Part shown: positions 43,960-52,443 of the stretch, in pieces
Layout of the letters: each line of letters opens with the position of its first letter
How positions within the stretch are numbered: the first letter of the stretch is position 1
Assembly: GCF_024256385.1 (NCBI RefSeq)
Contig: NZ_JAMLFW010000002.1
Coordinates: 1,302,001 to 1,366,000, forward strand
Source of the DNA: Anatilimnocola floriformis
GTDB lineage: Bacteria > Planctomycetota > Planctomycetia > Pirellulales > Pirellulaceae
DNA length: 64,000 nucleotides
Reading direction: 5' to 3'
Made by a program: the position numbers and the translations under genes
Notes under the pieces: model-generated
Database searches by the model: none
The model's input: the letters and a program-made list of their open reading frames with translations, nothing else
Told to the model about the DNA's origin: nothing

Positions 43960-45328
43960 GTTTGTCGGTCGTCACGGTGTGACCGTTCGCGAGGTCATCG
44001 GTCGGATTCACCACCAGGCGTTCGCCGCCATGAATGCCGGAGTTGACTTGCACGCGGTCGCCTAAGTCGCGGCCGAGAGTGACCGTGCGAATCTCGACGC
44101 GGTTTTGTTCGTCGATCACCGCCACCCGCGGCCCTTCGACTCGCATCTGCAGCGTGCTGGCCGGAATCGTCCAGTTGGCGCTGCTGGCGGAAGTAGCGAG
44201 CAACACTTGAGCGTAACTCCCCGGCTGCAGACGGGTCGCGGCGTTGTCGAGCTCAACTTCGGCGAGCATCGAACGATTGGCGACTTCGATCGCGCCAGAA
44301 ATGCGAGTGATCTGCGCGGAAATCGCTGGCTGTCGCGATTCGGGAACGGTGATCGTTGCCGTTGCGCCCACATCGAGCTGGGCCGCATGCGATTGCGGCA
44401 CGCTGATCTGCACGCGAACACGGCTCACATCTTCGATGGTGAAGAGGGGCTTGCTGCTGCTGGAGACGAGCATGCCGACCTCGGCATCGCGGCGAGTGAC
44501 TCGACCGGCGAAGGGCGCGGTGATCTTTTGAAAGCCTTGGAGCTCTTTCAGACGCTCGACATTGGCCTGGCGACTGTTGGCCGTGGCTTCGCGAGCGGTG
44601 ATGATCGCAGCCTTGGTTTCGAGGCTCGTCCGTCGCCGCGCGACATCGGCTTGGGCAGCTTTCACATCAGCGATGCGAGCTTCGTACTGTTTTTGGAAGG
44701 AATCGAATTCTTCTTGCGATACTGCATGCTTGGCGAGCAAGCTCTCGCGGCGAACATATTGCGTTCGCACTAGTTCTGTTTCGGCATCGACACGAGCGAG
44801 TTGGGCGATGGCAACATTCAGCTCCGCTTGCGCTTCGGCCCGTTCGGCGCGAGCTTGCACGGCGGCGGCGAGTGCTTCGGCTGCTTGAGCTTCCCCTTCG
44901 GCGACTTCTTGATCGAGTTCCGGCGTTTCGATTTCGGCCAGCAATTGGCCGGCCTTCACGTTGTCGCCCAGATCGGCGTGCCAGGCTTTGAGATAACCGC
45001 TGACACGAGCATTCAGATCGGTCGATTGCCAGGGACGAATCGTCGCGGGGAGCACCACACTTCCCGCCGTCATCGCCTGCGGTTGAGCGAGCGTAACGAA
45101 CCGCGCTAGAGCAAATTCGGTTTGATGCGTGGGAGCTTCGTGCGAGAGGCCTTCCCACGGTTTGAAAGCCGCCAGCGCGGGAACCGCCACGCCGAGCACA
45201 ACGGCCGGCCAAGCGAAAGACCGCCACGACCAACCGGTTGAGGGTTCATCCGAGATCACCCGAATGACCTGTGAACGGGTCCGCGAGTGTGGGGAAGTAA
45301 TCGCGGGAGTAATGAGTGTGTCAGGCAT
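43937..45328 (-). CDS. RND efflux periplasmic adaptor (HlyD/MFP family)
   Basis: 463 residues. One membrane anchor (about 39-56, FAWPAVVLGVAVPALAAF), then the adaptor layout: a beta-barrel/lipoyl half (RVSGYLKAWHADLGDNVKAGQLLAEIETPEL, quoted in part: GQLLAEIETPELDQE), a long coiled coil (about 145-265, AQAAEALAAAVQARAERAEA), the second lipoyl half (ITAPFAGRVTRRDAEVG) and the C-terminal barrel. It should bridge the inner-membrane RND permease encoded 84 bp upstream to an outer-membrane channel, not present here. The order permease then adaptor is the reverse of the common arrangement. The ATG is at 45328. Confidence 0.92.
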   Translation of the reverse strand: MPDTLITPAITSPHSRTRSQVIRVISDEPSTGWSWRSFAWPAVVLGVAVPALAAFKPWEGLSHEAPTHQTEFALARFVTLAQPQAMTAGSVVLPATIRPWQSTDLNARVSGYLKAWHADLGDNVKAGQLLAEIETPELDQEVAEGEAQAAEALAAAVQARAERAEAQAELNVAIAQLARVDAETELVRTQYVRRESLLAKHAVSQEEFDSFQKQYEARIADVKAAQADVARRRTSLETKAAIITAREATANSRQANVERLKELQGFQKITAPFAGRVTRRDAEVGMLVSSSSKPLFTIEDVSRVRVQISVPQSHAAQLDVGATATITVPESRQPAISAQITRISGAIEVANRSMLAEVELDNAATRLQPGSYAQVLLATSASSANWTIPASTLQMRVEGPRVAVIDEQNRVEIRTVTLGRDLGDRVQVNSGIHGGERLVVNPTDDLANGHTVTTDKLTQADQR

Positions 45329-45412
45329 GGGACGATTCCTCGAGCGGGGGTTCAGACGCTTACATGTGGTGATTTACCGGCGGCGGAAAGGTTTCTTACA
45401 GATTTTTTCGGT

Positions 45413-48400
45413 TCACTCGGCCGCGACGGGCTGCCGAGTTCGCAGCAGGCTGTAAACCACGGGCACGAACAGCAACGTCGTGAGCGTGGCCACAAACAGC
45501 CCGCCGATCACGGCCCGGCCGAGCGGCGCGTTTTGTTCGCCACCTTCACCCAGGCCCAGCGACATGGGCAACATGCCGATGATCATGGCGAGCGCGGTCA
45601 TCAGCACGGGACGCATCCGCGTGCGGCCAGCTTCGAGCGCGGCTTCGAAAGCATTCTTCCCTTCGGTCCGTTGTTCGTTGGCAAAGGTGACCAGCAGAAT
45701 GCTGTTCGCCGAAGCCACGCCGATCGACATGATGGCGCCCATCAGGGCAGGCACACTGAACGTTGTCTGCCACAGGAGCAGCGCCCACACGATGCCGACA
45801 AACGCACCCGGCAACGCCGTGATGATGATGAACGGATCGAGCCAGCTCTGGAAATTCACCACCATCAGTAAGTAGACGAGCACAGCGGCAAAGACGAGAC
45901 CAAGGCCAAGCCGGAAGAATGCCGACTCCATGCTCTCGACCTGGCCACGCATGGTGATGGTGTTGCCAGGAGCGAGCTTGCCGCGGAATTCGTCGAGGAT
46001 CTGGTTGATCTCAGTCGCCACGCTGCCGAGGTCGCGACCTTGCACGTTGGCGTAGACATCGAACACCGGCTGCACGTTCGTGTGATTGGCGATTTCCGGC
46101 GTCACGCTGCGCTGCACTTGAGCAACGTTCGACAGCAATTGCACGCCGCCTTGTTGCGGTGAAGTGAGCGGCAAACCAGAGATCGAATCGACCGTGTCGA
46201 GCTTGTACGTCGGCGTACGCGTTTCGACGAGATAAGAAATGCCGAGGGCGGGATCGACCCAGTAATTCGGTTGCACCTGGCCGCTCCCGGAGAGCGAAAC
46301 CAGCAAGCTATTGGCGACGTCTTGCTGTGTGAGACCGAGTTCGCGAGCGCGAGTCTGATCGACTTCGACATGCAGCTTCGGCACGTTCATCACTTGATGC
46401 TGATGCACATCTTGCACGCCGTGAATGCTGCGAATGCGTTGCGTAATTTCGTTGGCCAGGGCGTAGTTTTCTTTGCGGTTCATACCCGCGATTTGAATAT
46501 CGATCGGGGCCGGCAAACCAAAGTTCAAAATCTGGCTGACGATATCCGCCGGTTGAAAGAAGAAGACCAGCTGCGGAAAACGTCCCGGCAGTTCGCGTCG
46601 CAGGTCAGCGATATAAGCCGGTGTCGACTTGCCGCGATGATGAGCCAGCGAGACAAGGATCTCACCGTCGGCCATGCCGGTTGTGGCGCTGTCGCCGAAG
46701 GCCATCGCGTAGGTGCGATTCGGCAGGCCGATGTTATCGAGGACGAGTTCGACTTCATGCTTCGGAATGATCTCGCGAATGGCCGCTTCCACTTCGCTGA
46801 AGTAGCGTTCGGTTTGTTCCACGCGGGTGCCAGCCGGAGCTCGCACGTGCAGGCGGAATTGACCGGTATCGACCGTCGGAAAGAAGTCGCGGCCGACCCA
46901 CGGCAGGGCGATGAAGCCGCTGATCGTCACCAGGCCGAAGATCACAAACACCGCCACGCGATGCTGCAAGTTCCAGTTGAGCAGCGCGACATAGGCGTCG
47001 CGGAATTTTTCGAATTGCCGTTCAAAAGCCGCATGAAAACGAGCGAACAGGCCCGTTCCACCGCCATGGCCATGCTGCAGTTCGGCTGGCAGCAAATAAT
47101 CGACCATCGTCGGCACGATTGTCCGCGACAGCAGGTACGATGCGAGCATCGCAAACGCCACAGCCAACGCGAGCGGCGTGAAGAGATACTTCGGCGGCCC
47201 TTCGAGGAACAGCACCGAGACAAACACGATGCTGATGGTCAGCGTGGACACAAATGTCGGCCCGGCGATTTGCATAGCACCGTCGAGAATCGCCTGACGG
47301 AGTGGTTTGCCGAGCCCCAGATTGCGGTGAATGTTTTCGATCTCCACCGTCGCATCATCGACCAGAATGCCGACCGCCAGAGCCAGGCCGCCAAGCGTCA
47401 TCACGTTCAACGAGTGTCCAAGCAGAAAGAGCATCACGATCGACGAGAGAATCGCCAGCGGAATCGAAACGGCCACGATCAGCGTGCTCCGCCAGCTGCC
47501 GAGGAACACCAGAATCATCGTCGCTGTGAGCAAACCAGCGATGATGCTTTCGATCACCACACCTTCGATGGCCGCCGTGACGAACAGCGATTGATCGAAG
47601 AGGAGTTCCACTTTCAGACTCTTCGGCGCTGCGGCTTGAATATCCGGCATCATCGCCTTCACTTGATGCACGATGTCGAGCGTCGAGGCGTTGCCGTTCT
47701 TCAACAGCGTGACGAGTGCGCCGCGGCTGCCGTTGCGGCGCACGACCGTGGTTTGCGAATTGCTGCCGTCGCGCACTTGAGCCACGTCGCGGAGAAACAC
47801 CGTCGCGCCGTTGACTTGCTTCAGCGGAATGTCGTTGAACGCCGCTGGTGTGAGAGGCGTGTTGTTGAGCGTCACAGGATATTCGTGCGTATCGATGCGG
47901 GCCACACCGGTTGGGTAGGCGAGGTTGTAGGAACTGATCGCGTCGGCGACCTCTTTCGGCGAGATTCCCTTGGCTTGCAGCAGCTGTGGATCGATATCGA
48001 CCATCACTTGCCGTTCGCGACCACCCGAGGGCGTCGGCATGGTCAGGCCCTGCACGGTCGAGAGTTGCGTGCGAAGAATATACAGACCGTAGTCGTACAC
48101 CTCTTCTTCCGACATCGTGTCGCTGCTCAAACCGATCTGCAGAATCGGCACGCTCGAGGCGTTGTAGCGCACAATGATCGGCGGCTGAATGCCGGGCGGC
48201 ATCACAGCCCGAATCGCTTGCGTGGTCGACGTGACCTGCGACATGGCCACGCCGATGTTCACACCGGGGTGAAAGTAAATCTTGATCACCCCCACGCCGT
48301 TGAGCGTTTGCGATTCCATCCGCTTGATGTCGTTCACATTTGAGCTAATCGCGTACTCGCTGTAGGTCGTAATCCGCCGCTCGACCTCCGCCGTTTCCAT

Positions 48401-48559
48401 CCCTTTGTAGGTCCAGATCACCGTGACGACCGGAATGTCGATCTCCGGAAAAATATCCGTTCGCATCTGCCGAATCGCGGTCGTACCGAGCACGACAATC
48501 AGCAGAGCCATCACGACGAAGGTATAAGGCCGCTTGAGGGCAAGTTGTACGATCCACAT
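45413..48559 (-). CDS. RND-family efflux permease (HAE/heavy-metal-type)
   Basis: 1048 residues, full length. It starts MWIVQLALKRPYTFVVMALLIVVLG, the usual first helix. Two large periplasmic loops (about 35-330 and 560-870) and 12 helices are present. Helix-4-type sequence GGLALAVGILVDDATVEIENIHR (quoted in part: AVGILVDDATVEIENI) carries the Asp pair used for proton coupling; the C-terminal half has GAIMSIGVASANSILLV and ALAMIIGMLPMSLGLGEGG. The substrate class cannot be told with confidence. It begins 226 bp from the divergent CRTAC1 gene. The adaptor gene follows after 84 bp in the same operon. Confidence 0.95.
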   Translation of the reverse strand: MWIVQLALKRPYTFVVMALLIVVLGTTAIRQMRTDIFPEIDIPVVTVIWTYKGMETAEVERRITTYSEYAISSNVNDIKRMESQTLNGVGVIKIYFHPGVNIGVAMSQVTSTTQAIRAVMPPGIQPPIIVRYNASSVPILQIGLSSDTMSEEEVYDYGLYILRTQLSTVQGLTMPTPSGGRERQVMVDIDPQLLQAKGISPKEVADAISSYNLAYPTGVARIDTHEYPVTLNNTPLTPAAFNDIPLKQVNGATVFLRDVAQVRDGSNSQTTVVRRNGSRGALVTLLKNGNASTLDIVHQVKAMMPDIQAAAPKSLKVELLFDQSLFVTAAIEGVVIESIIAGLLTATMILVFLGSWRSTLIVAVSIPLAILSSIVMLFLLGHSLNVMTLGGLALAVGILVDDATVEIENIHRNLGLGKPLRQAILDGAMQIAGPTFVSTLTISIVFVSVLFLEGPPKYLFTPLALAVAFAMLASYLLSRTIVPTMVDYLLPAELQHGHGGGTGLFARFHAAFERQFEKFRDAYVALLNWNLQHRVAVFVIFGLVTISGFIALPWVGRDFFPTVDTGQFRLHVRAPAGTRVEQTERYFSEVEAAIREIIPKHEVELVLDNIGLPNRTYAMAFGDSATTGMADGEILVSLAHHRGKSTPAYIADLRRELPGRFPQLVFFFQPADIVSQILNFGLPAPIDIQIAGMNRKENYALANEITQRIRSIHGVQDVHQHQVMNVPKLHVEVDQTRARELGLTQQDVANSLLVSLSGSGQVQPNYWVDPALGISYLVETRTPTYKLDTVDSISGLPLTSPQQGGVQLLSNVAQVQRSVTPEIANHTNVQPVFDVYANVQGRDLGSVATEINQILDEFRGKLAPGNTITMRGQVESMESAFFRLGLGLVFAAVLVYLLMVVNFQSWLDPFIIITALPGAFVGIVWALLLWQTTFSVPALMGAIMSIGVASANSILLVTFANEQRTEGKNAFEAALEAGRTRMRPVLMTALAMIIGMLPMSLGLGEGGEQNAPLGRAVIGGLFVATLTTLLFVPVVYSLLRTRQPVAAE

Positions 48560-48785
48560 GGTGTCGGTCCTCGGCAGTAAACGCTTCGTAGCGATGAAAA
48601 CTACGAGGACCTACCGGTTGCCCGCGGCGTTCTTACAGGGAATCCTGCGGACAGCGAGATTAATGCTGAAATCCGGCCTGAAAGTCGCAACCCGCGGCAG
48701 GAAGCTTGAACCAGTCGCGGGGGGCCATTATCGTGACGGTCCCGCCGATTCGCGCTTCAAACGAAAGTCTCTCCCGAGGTGCTGT

Positions 48786-50462
48786 ATGGTTCTGGCCTTT
48801 GCTCGCCGTGCTATTTTGCTCAGCGCGGTTGTTCTCATCACTTCGCTGGCCTCTGCTGCCGAGCCGGCGTCGGTCTTCAAATTCAAAGATGCGGGCGACG
48901 AAGCGGGGCTCTTTCCTGCCGTGGCCGAGATCGCCGGGCATGGCTGCGGTTGGGGCGATGTGAACGGCGACGGCTGGCCCGATTTGTACGTCGGCACGTT
49001 CGGCGGCCTGCCCTACAAGAGCAAGAGCAATCAGCTCTTCTTGAATAAGAACGGCAAGTTTGTAAAGGACGAGCAATCGTCGTTGCAGATCACCGGCCGG
49101 GCCAACGGCGCGATCTTTGTCGACTTCGACAACGACGGCGATCTCGATTTGTATGCGACCAATCACGCCATCAAAAGTGGCAAGCCCGAGACTGCGCACT
49201 TCCTCACTCCCAACGCTCTCTTTCGCAACGATGAGAACGGCAAGTTCACCAACATCTCGCAGGACTGTGGCGCGTGCCCGGAAGGAATGGCTTGCCGCAG
49301 CGCGTGCGCGCTCGATTACAACGGCGATGGTTTGCTCGATCTGCTCGTCGGCGAATGTTTCTTTCAAGGCGGCAAAAGTCGAACCCGGCTCTATCGCAAC
49401 GACGGCAATCTAAAATTCACCGACGTGACGAAAGAAGCAGGCCTGCCGGAAGAGAACACCGGCTTTGGTGTCGCTGCCGGAGATGTGAATGGCGATGGTT
49501 TGCCCGATGTGTTCGTCAGCGGTCGGCATCATGGCAATCGATTGTTTCTCGGCGGCAAAGATCACAAGTTTACCGAGTTGCCGAAGGAGAACGGCGATTT
49601 CCTGTGGACGAATTATAAGGACGGCGACGACACGACCTGCGGGGTGACTTTTGGCGATGTGAATCGTGATGGCTTGATCGATATCGTGCACGGCTCGCAC
49701 TTCAGCTCGCCCTGGCGGAACGACGTGGGCGTGCGGCTGTACCTGAATCGCGGCGTGAAAGATGGCCTGCCGAAATTTGAAGACGTGAGCAGCCAGGTCG
49801 GCCTGGTGCCGCTGCCGCTGAAGAGCCCGCACGTGGAGATTCAAGACTTCGACAACGACGGCTGGCCGGAGATTTATACGAGCATTGTGAAGTTCGCCGA
49901 AGGTCGGCCGTACCCGTTCATCTTCAAAAACAACGGCGTGAAGGACGGCCTGCCGCAGTTCACTTGCGATGCGCTCGCTGCCAATGATTTTCCGACGGAA
50001 GAAGACAAAGCGATCACCAGCTCAGGAAAATTCTTCGCCAAGATGGAAGCCGACAAGAAGATCGTCTATTCCGCGCCGGGCCCCTGCTGCGACTTCGACC
50101 GTGATGGCGACATCGATATGTTCCTGCCCAACTGGTGGACCGGTTTGCGCTCTCTTCTTTTGCAGAACGAAACTGCCGGCGGCAAGTGGCTCGACGTGAC
50201 GGTCACCGGCCAAGGCAAAGTAAATCGCCAAGGAATCGGCGCGGTCGTGCGCATCTATCCCGCCGGCAAACTCGGCCAGGCCAACGCCCTGCTCGGCGTG
50301 CAAGAAATCAGCGTCGGCCGCGGCTACGCCTCGGGCGGAGAAGCCGCCGTCCACTTCGGCCTCGGCCAGACCGACAAAGTCGACATCGAAGTCACCCTGC
50401 CCCACTGCCAAGGCCGCGTGGAGAAGAAAGACGTCGCTGCGAATCAAAGAATCGCCCTCTAA
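48786..50462 (+). CDS. CRTAC1 family FG-GAP/VCBS repeat secreted protein
   Basis: 558 residues from ATG 48786, which starts a signal peptide (about 1-24, ends ASAAEP) after GAGGTG; the frame extends further left without a signal. Seven calcium-binding FG-GAP units of the form D-x-N-x-D-G-x-x-D are visible: DVNGDGWPDLYVG, DFDNDGDLDLYATN, DYNGDGLLDLLVG, DVNGDGLPDVFVSG, DVNRDGLIDIVHG, DFDNDGWPEIYTS, DFDRDGDIDMFLPN. The C-terminal ~90 residues are an ASPIC/UnbV domain. CRTAC1-type proteins are abundant in Planctomycetes and are secreted beta-propellers of unknown function, possibly cell-surface binding. An element beginning 2 bp after the stop is a repeat. Confidence 0.9.
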   Translation: MVLAFARRAILLSAVVLITSLASAAEPASVFKFKDAGDEAGLFPAVAEIAGHGCGWGDVNGDGWPDLYVGTFGGLPYKSKSNQLFLNKNGKFVKDEQSSLQITGRANGAIFVDFDNDGDLDLYATNHAIKSGKPETAHFLTPNALFRNDENGKFTNISQDCGACPEGMACRSACALDYNGDGLLDLLVGECFFQGGKSRTRLYRNDGNLKFTDVTKEAGLPEENTGFGVAAGDVNGDGLPDVFVSGRHHGNRLFLGGKDHKFTELPKENGDFLWTNYKDGDDTTCGVTFGDVNRDGLIDIVHGSHFSSPWRNDVGVRLYLNRGVKDGLPKFEDVSSQVGLVPLPLKSPHVEIQDFDNDGWPEIYTSIVKFAEGRPYPFIFKNNGVKDGLPQFTCDALAANDFPTEEDKAITSSGKFFAKMEADKKIVYSAPGPCCDFDRDGDIDMFLPNWWTGLRSLLLQNETAGGKWLDVTVTGQGKVNRQGIGAVVRIYPAGKLGQANALLGVQEISVGRGYASGGEAAVHFGLGQTDKVDIEVTLPHCQGRVEKKDVAANQRIAL

Positions 50463-50463
50463 C

Positions 50464-50706
50464 GTCGTCGAATACTCCGTATTCGATGGGTTGACGTCAA
50501 ACAGCCGCGCACCGAGGAATGAGCTCCGCGAAATTCCGGCTTCGGCGAGTGGGCGTGGAAGTTCGGACATGGAAGCGTGAGTGCATCGCGGCGGATCACA
50601 AGCCGCTGCGAAATCAACTCGCCGAACTTGCTGGAATATCGCTGGCGCTGATTCCAGCGAGCCTCGGCTTTCGACCGCCACCACCGAATACGGAGTATTC
50701 GGCGAC
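50464..50706 (+). mobile_element. MITE-like element, copy 1 (243 bp, 22-bp terminal inverted repeats)
   Basis: The left end 50464-50485 and the right end 50685-50706 are inverted repeats with 21 of 22 positions matching, each built on the palindrome CGAATACTCCGTATTCG. It starts at the second base after the CRTAC1 stop. A related copy (52214-52440) is 227 bp. The interior has no credible gene. No target-site duplication was clear. Confidence 0.75.
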
Positions 50707-50720
50707 ATAGCCGTCTTCTT

Positions 50721-50765
50721 ACTCCCTCGCCTCGGTACTCCGGGGAGAGGGCTGGGGTGAGGGGG
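50721..50765 (+). repeat. CTCCCTCGCC...GTGAGGGG repeat
   Basis: The same family as 3301-3346, in the same orientation: ACTCCCTCGCCTCGG, then ACTCCGGGGAGAGGGCTGG and GGTGAGGGGG. It lies 15 bp after the right end of the first MITE-like copy. Confidence 0.7.
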
Positions 50766-50906
50766 CTGGAAGTTTAGAGCGGCTCTATTTGGCAGATAGT
50801 TTTGCCAAATATCTCAGGAGATGCATTATGAGTTATTTCCTAATGGCAGCGTATTTATCGCGCTATTTAGTTGACAACCGTCCACTATGTCGCGAAAATT
50901 CAGGTC

Positions 50907-50993
50907 GTCCCATCAGCCGCCGGGCGCTAGCCCCCGGCTTCTTCTGCGAGTGAAGGTAAGAGCCGGGGGCTAGCGCCCGGCGGCTGACGGGAC
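50907..50993. repeat. 87-bp palindromic element with 33-bp arms
   Basis: The left arm 50907-50939 and the right arm 50961-50993 are inverted repeats with 32 of 33 positions matching, separated by 21 bp. The core is GCCGCCGGGCGCTAGC with CCCCGGCT. As RNA it would form a very stable hairpin. It is a third, separate repeat family in this region. Confidence 0.78.
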
Positions 50994-51024
50994 TGTGTTG
51001 AGATTAGGTCGATAGCGCTGCTAA

Positions 51025-51063
51025 CCCCTCACCCCAGCCCTCTCCCCGAGGCGGGGCGAGGGA
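51025..51063 (-). repeat. CTCCCTCGCC...GTGAGGGG repeat, inverted copy
   Basis: This is the reverse complement of the motif at 50721-50765 (CCCCTCACCCCAGCCC, TCTCCCCGAG, GGCGAGGGAG). With the 50721 copy it forms an inverted pair enclosing the 87-bp palindrome, with about 260 bp between them. Confidence 0.7.
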
Positions 51064-51164
51064 GCGAAGCGTGCTGCGCACGTGCTTTGTGGCGTGCGGC
51101 GTTTTGGCGATGTGTGATTGTATGTTGGCTTTCGTTCTCACTTCCTTTTTTCAGGAGTCATCTC

Positions 51165-52202
51165 ATGCCTGCCAAGTCGAAGAATCCGTTGCGGTCGATT
51201 GAGATGCGGGTGTCGCAGCGCGATCGGCAGATTTATCAAGCCGTGGTGATCGAGCAGCGGTTGCAGTCGGCGGTCGCGGCCGAGCACGGCATCAAGCAGC
51301 CGCGCGTGAGTGCGATCGTCAGGCGGGTGCGGAAGTGGCGAGCGCTTCCCGCGCCGCCGGGCATGGAGCAGTTTTCGCGCGAGGAGCAGTTGCGGGTGGC
51401 GGCCCGCGATCATCGCGATCGGCTCGCGTTTTGGCATCAGCAAGCCGTGGTCGCGTGGCAGTCGTCGAAGCAGACGAAGCACAAAGTGAAGGTGCGAAAA
51501 GTGAAGGGCGAGGAGGTCGAGGAGCGGACGGTGGAGGTGCGCGATGGCGATGATCGGCTGTTCAAGGTTGGGTTGCTCGCCGCGGATAAGATCGTGCAGT
51601 TTGAGGGTTTTGATCTGCGGGGCAATGTCGATGTGTCGAACAACGGGCGCGTGCCAGAGCCGCCGAAGATGGCCGACGAAGAGCTCTATCGCGGCGTGAA
51701 ACGCAAGGTGATGAGCGGCGACTTCGACACTCCCGGCGATGAAGGCGTGCCCGGCATGTGGAAACAAGAAGCCGAGAAACGGAATGCCGAAGTGAAGGCG
51801 GCGCAGGCGGCAGTGGCGGAAGAGACGCTGGCGGATGAGATGCCGACGAACGCGCCGCTGCTCGCGTGTGTGACGGCTGCGGTGGAACAGGAGAGTTCGA
51901 ACCAGAAACCGGCAGTCGTCGAGGACTCAAAGCTGAAGAGTTCCTCCGCAGAGTGCAATAAAGTGTTATGCAAAAACGAAGGAAAAGCGTCTCAAGACAA
52001 TCAGCAACCAGCGGTTACATCGAAAACAAAAACAGATCACCTGTTATATAACGCTCCGCCGCCCGAGGGGGCACGCCAGCGGCCACCGGCCCCGGTCAGC
52101 GCGCTTGTTCGGGGTTATTGCGTGCCGGTGCAGCATGTACCGGACGACGAACCGCCCGGCACCGGCGAATTCCGCTGGGCGAATCGGCCTCGTGGAGGGT
52201 GA
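51165..52202 (+). CDS. Orphan HTH-like protein flanked by MITE-like repeats
   Basis: 345 residues, no recognised family. The ATG at 51165 has AGGAG 8 bp upstream. The N-terminal third is basic and helical with a helix-turn-helix-like pattern (SAVAAEHGIKQPRVSAIVRR, about 44-63), suggesting DNA binding. A lysine-rich stretch KQTKHKVKVRKVKGEEVEER (about 104-123) follows. The C-terminal half is low in complexity and then has an AT-rich patch of DNA (about 51955-52050) whose base use differs from the rest of the window, before a Pro-rich end. It lies between two copies of the same MITE-like element; a phage-derived or terminase-small-subunit-like origin is possible but unproven. Confidence 0.6.
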   Translation: MPAKSKNPLRSIEMRVSQRDRQIYQAVVIEQRLQSAVAAEHGIKQPRVSAIVRRVRKWRALPAPPGMEQFSREEQLRVAARDHRDRLAFWHQQAVVAWQSSKQTKHKVKVRKVKGEEVEERTVEVRDGDDRLFKVGLLAADKIVQFEGFDLRGNVDVSNNGRVPEPPKMADEELYRGVKRKVMSGDFDTPGDEGVPGMWKQEAEKRNAEVKAAQAAVAEETLADEMPTNAPLLACVTAAVEQESSNQKPAVVEDSKLKSSSAECNKVLCKNEGKASQDNQQPAVTSKTKTDHLLYNAPPPEGARQRPPAPVSALVRGYCVPVQHVPDDEPPGTGEFRWANRPRGG

Positions 52203-52213
52203 CCGTGTTCATT

Positions 52214-52440
52214 GTCGTCGAATACTCCGTATTCGATGGTTGAGGTCAAACGGCCACGCACCGAGGAATGAGCGCCAGCAAATTCCGGCTTCGGCGCGTG
52301 GAGGTTGAAGCGGAGACATATTGATGCGAGACACAAACGTCGTAGGCGCAACTCGCCGAACTTACTGGAATTTCGCTAGCGCTTATTCCAGCGATTCTCG
52401 GCCCGTAACCGTCACCACCGAATATGGAATATTCGGCGAC
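52214..52440 (+). mobile_element. MITE-like element, copy 2 (227 bp)
   Basis: Related to copy 1 along its length. The left end 52214-52235 includes CGAATACTCCGTATTCG and the right end includes the slightly changed CGAATATGGAATATTCG at 52419-52435. With flanking bases, the inverted repeat extends to ATT on the left and AAT on the right. It sits 11 bp after the orphan gene's stop and 4 bp from the stop of the PIN/TRAM gene. Confidence 0.75.
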
Positions 52441-52443
52441 AAT

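Larger units (their letters stand above)
50707..51164. other. 458-bp repeat-filled intergenic region
   Basis: Between the first MITE-like copy and the orphan gene at 51165. It contains the repeats at 50721-50765, 50907-50993 and 51025-51063, and otherwise a lower-GC piece around 50800-50880. No gene was seen. Confidence 0.7.

Noticed and set aside
46271-48343. A 690-residue frame opposite the RND permease
   Set aside because: Composition is His/Arg/Asp-rich with no domain; the permease on the other strand is full length with clear family motifs.
50519-50710. A 63-residue frame within the first MITE-like copy
   Set aside because: It is not conserved in the second copy, which has indels relative to it, so it is not a gene.
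51165-52202. Phage-derived gene or prophage remnant
   Set aside because: Only one HTH-like gene is present; no integrase, capsid, portal or lysis gene was seen in the window.
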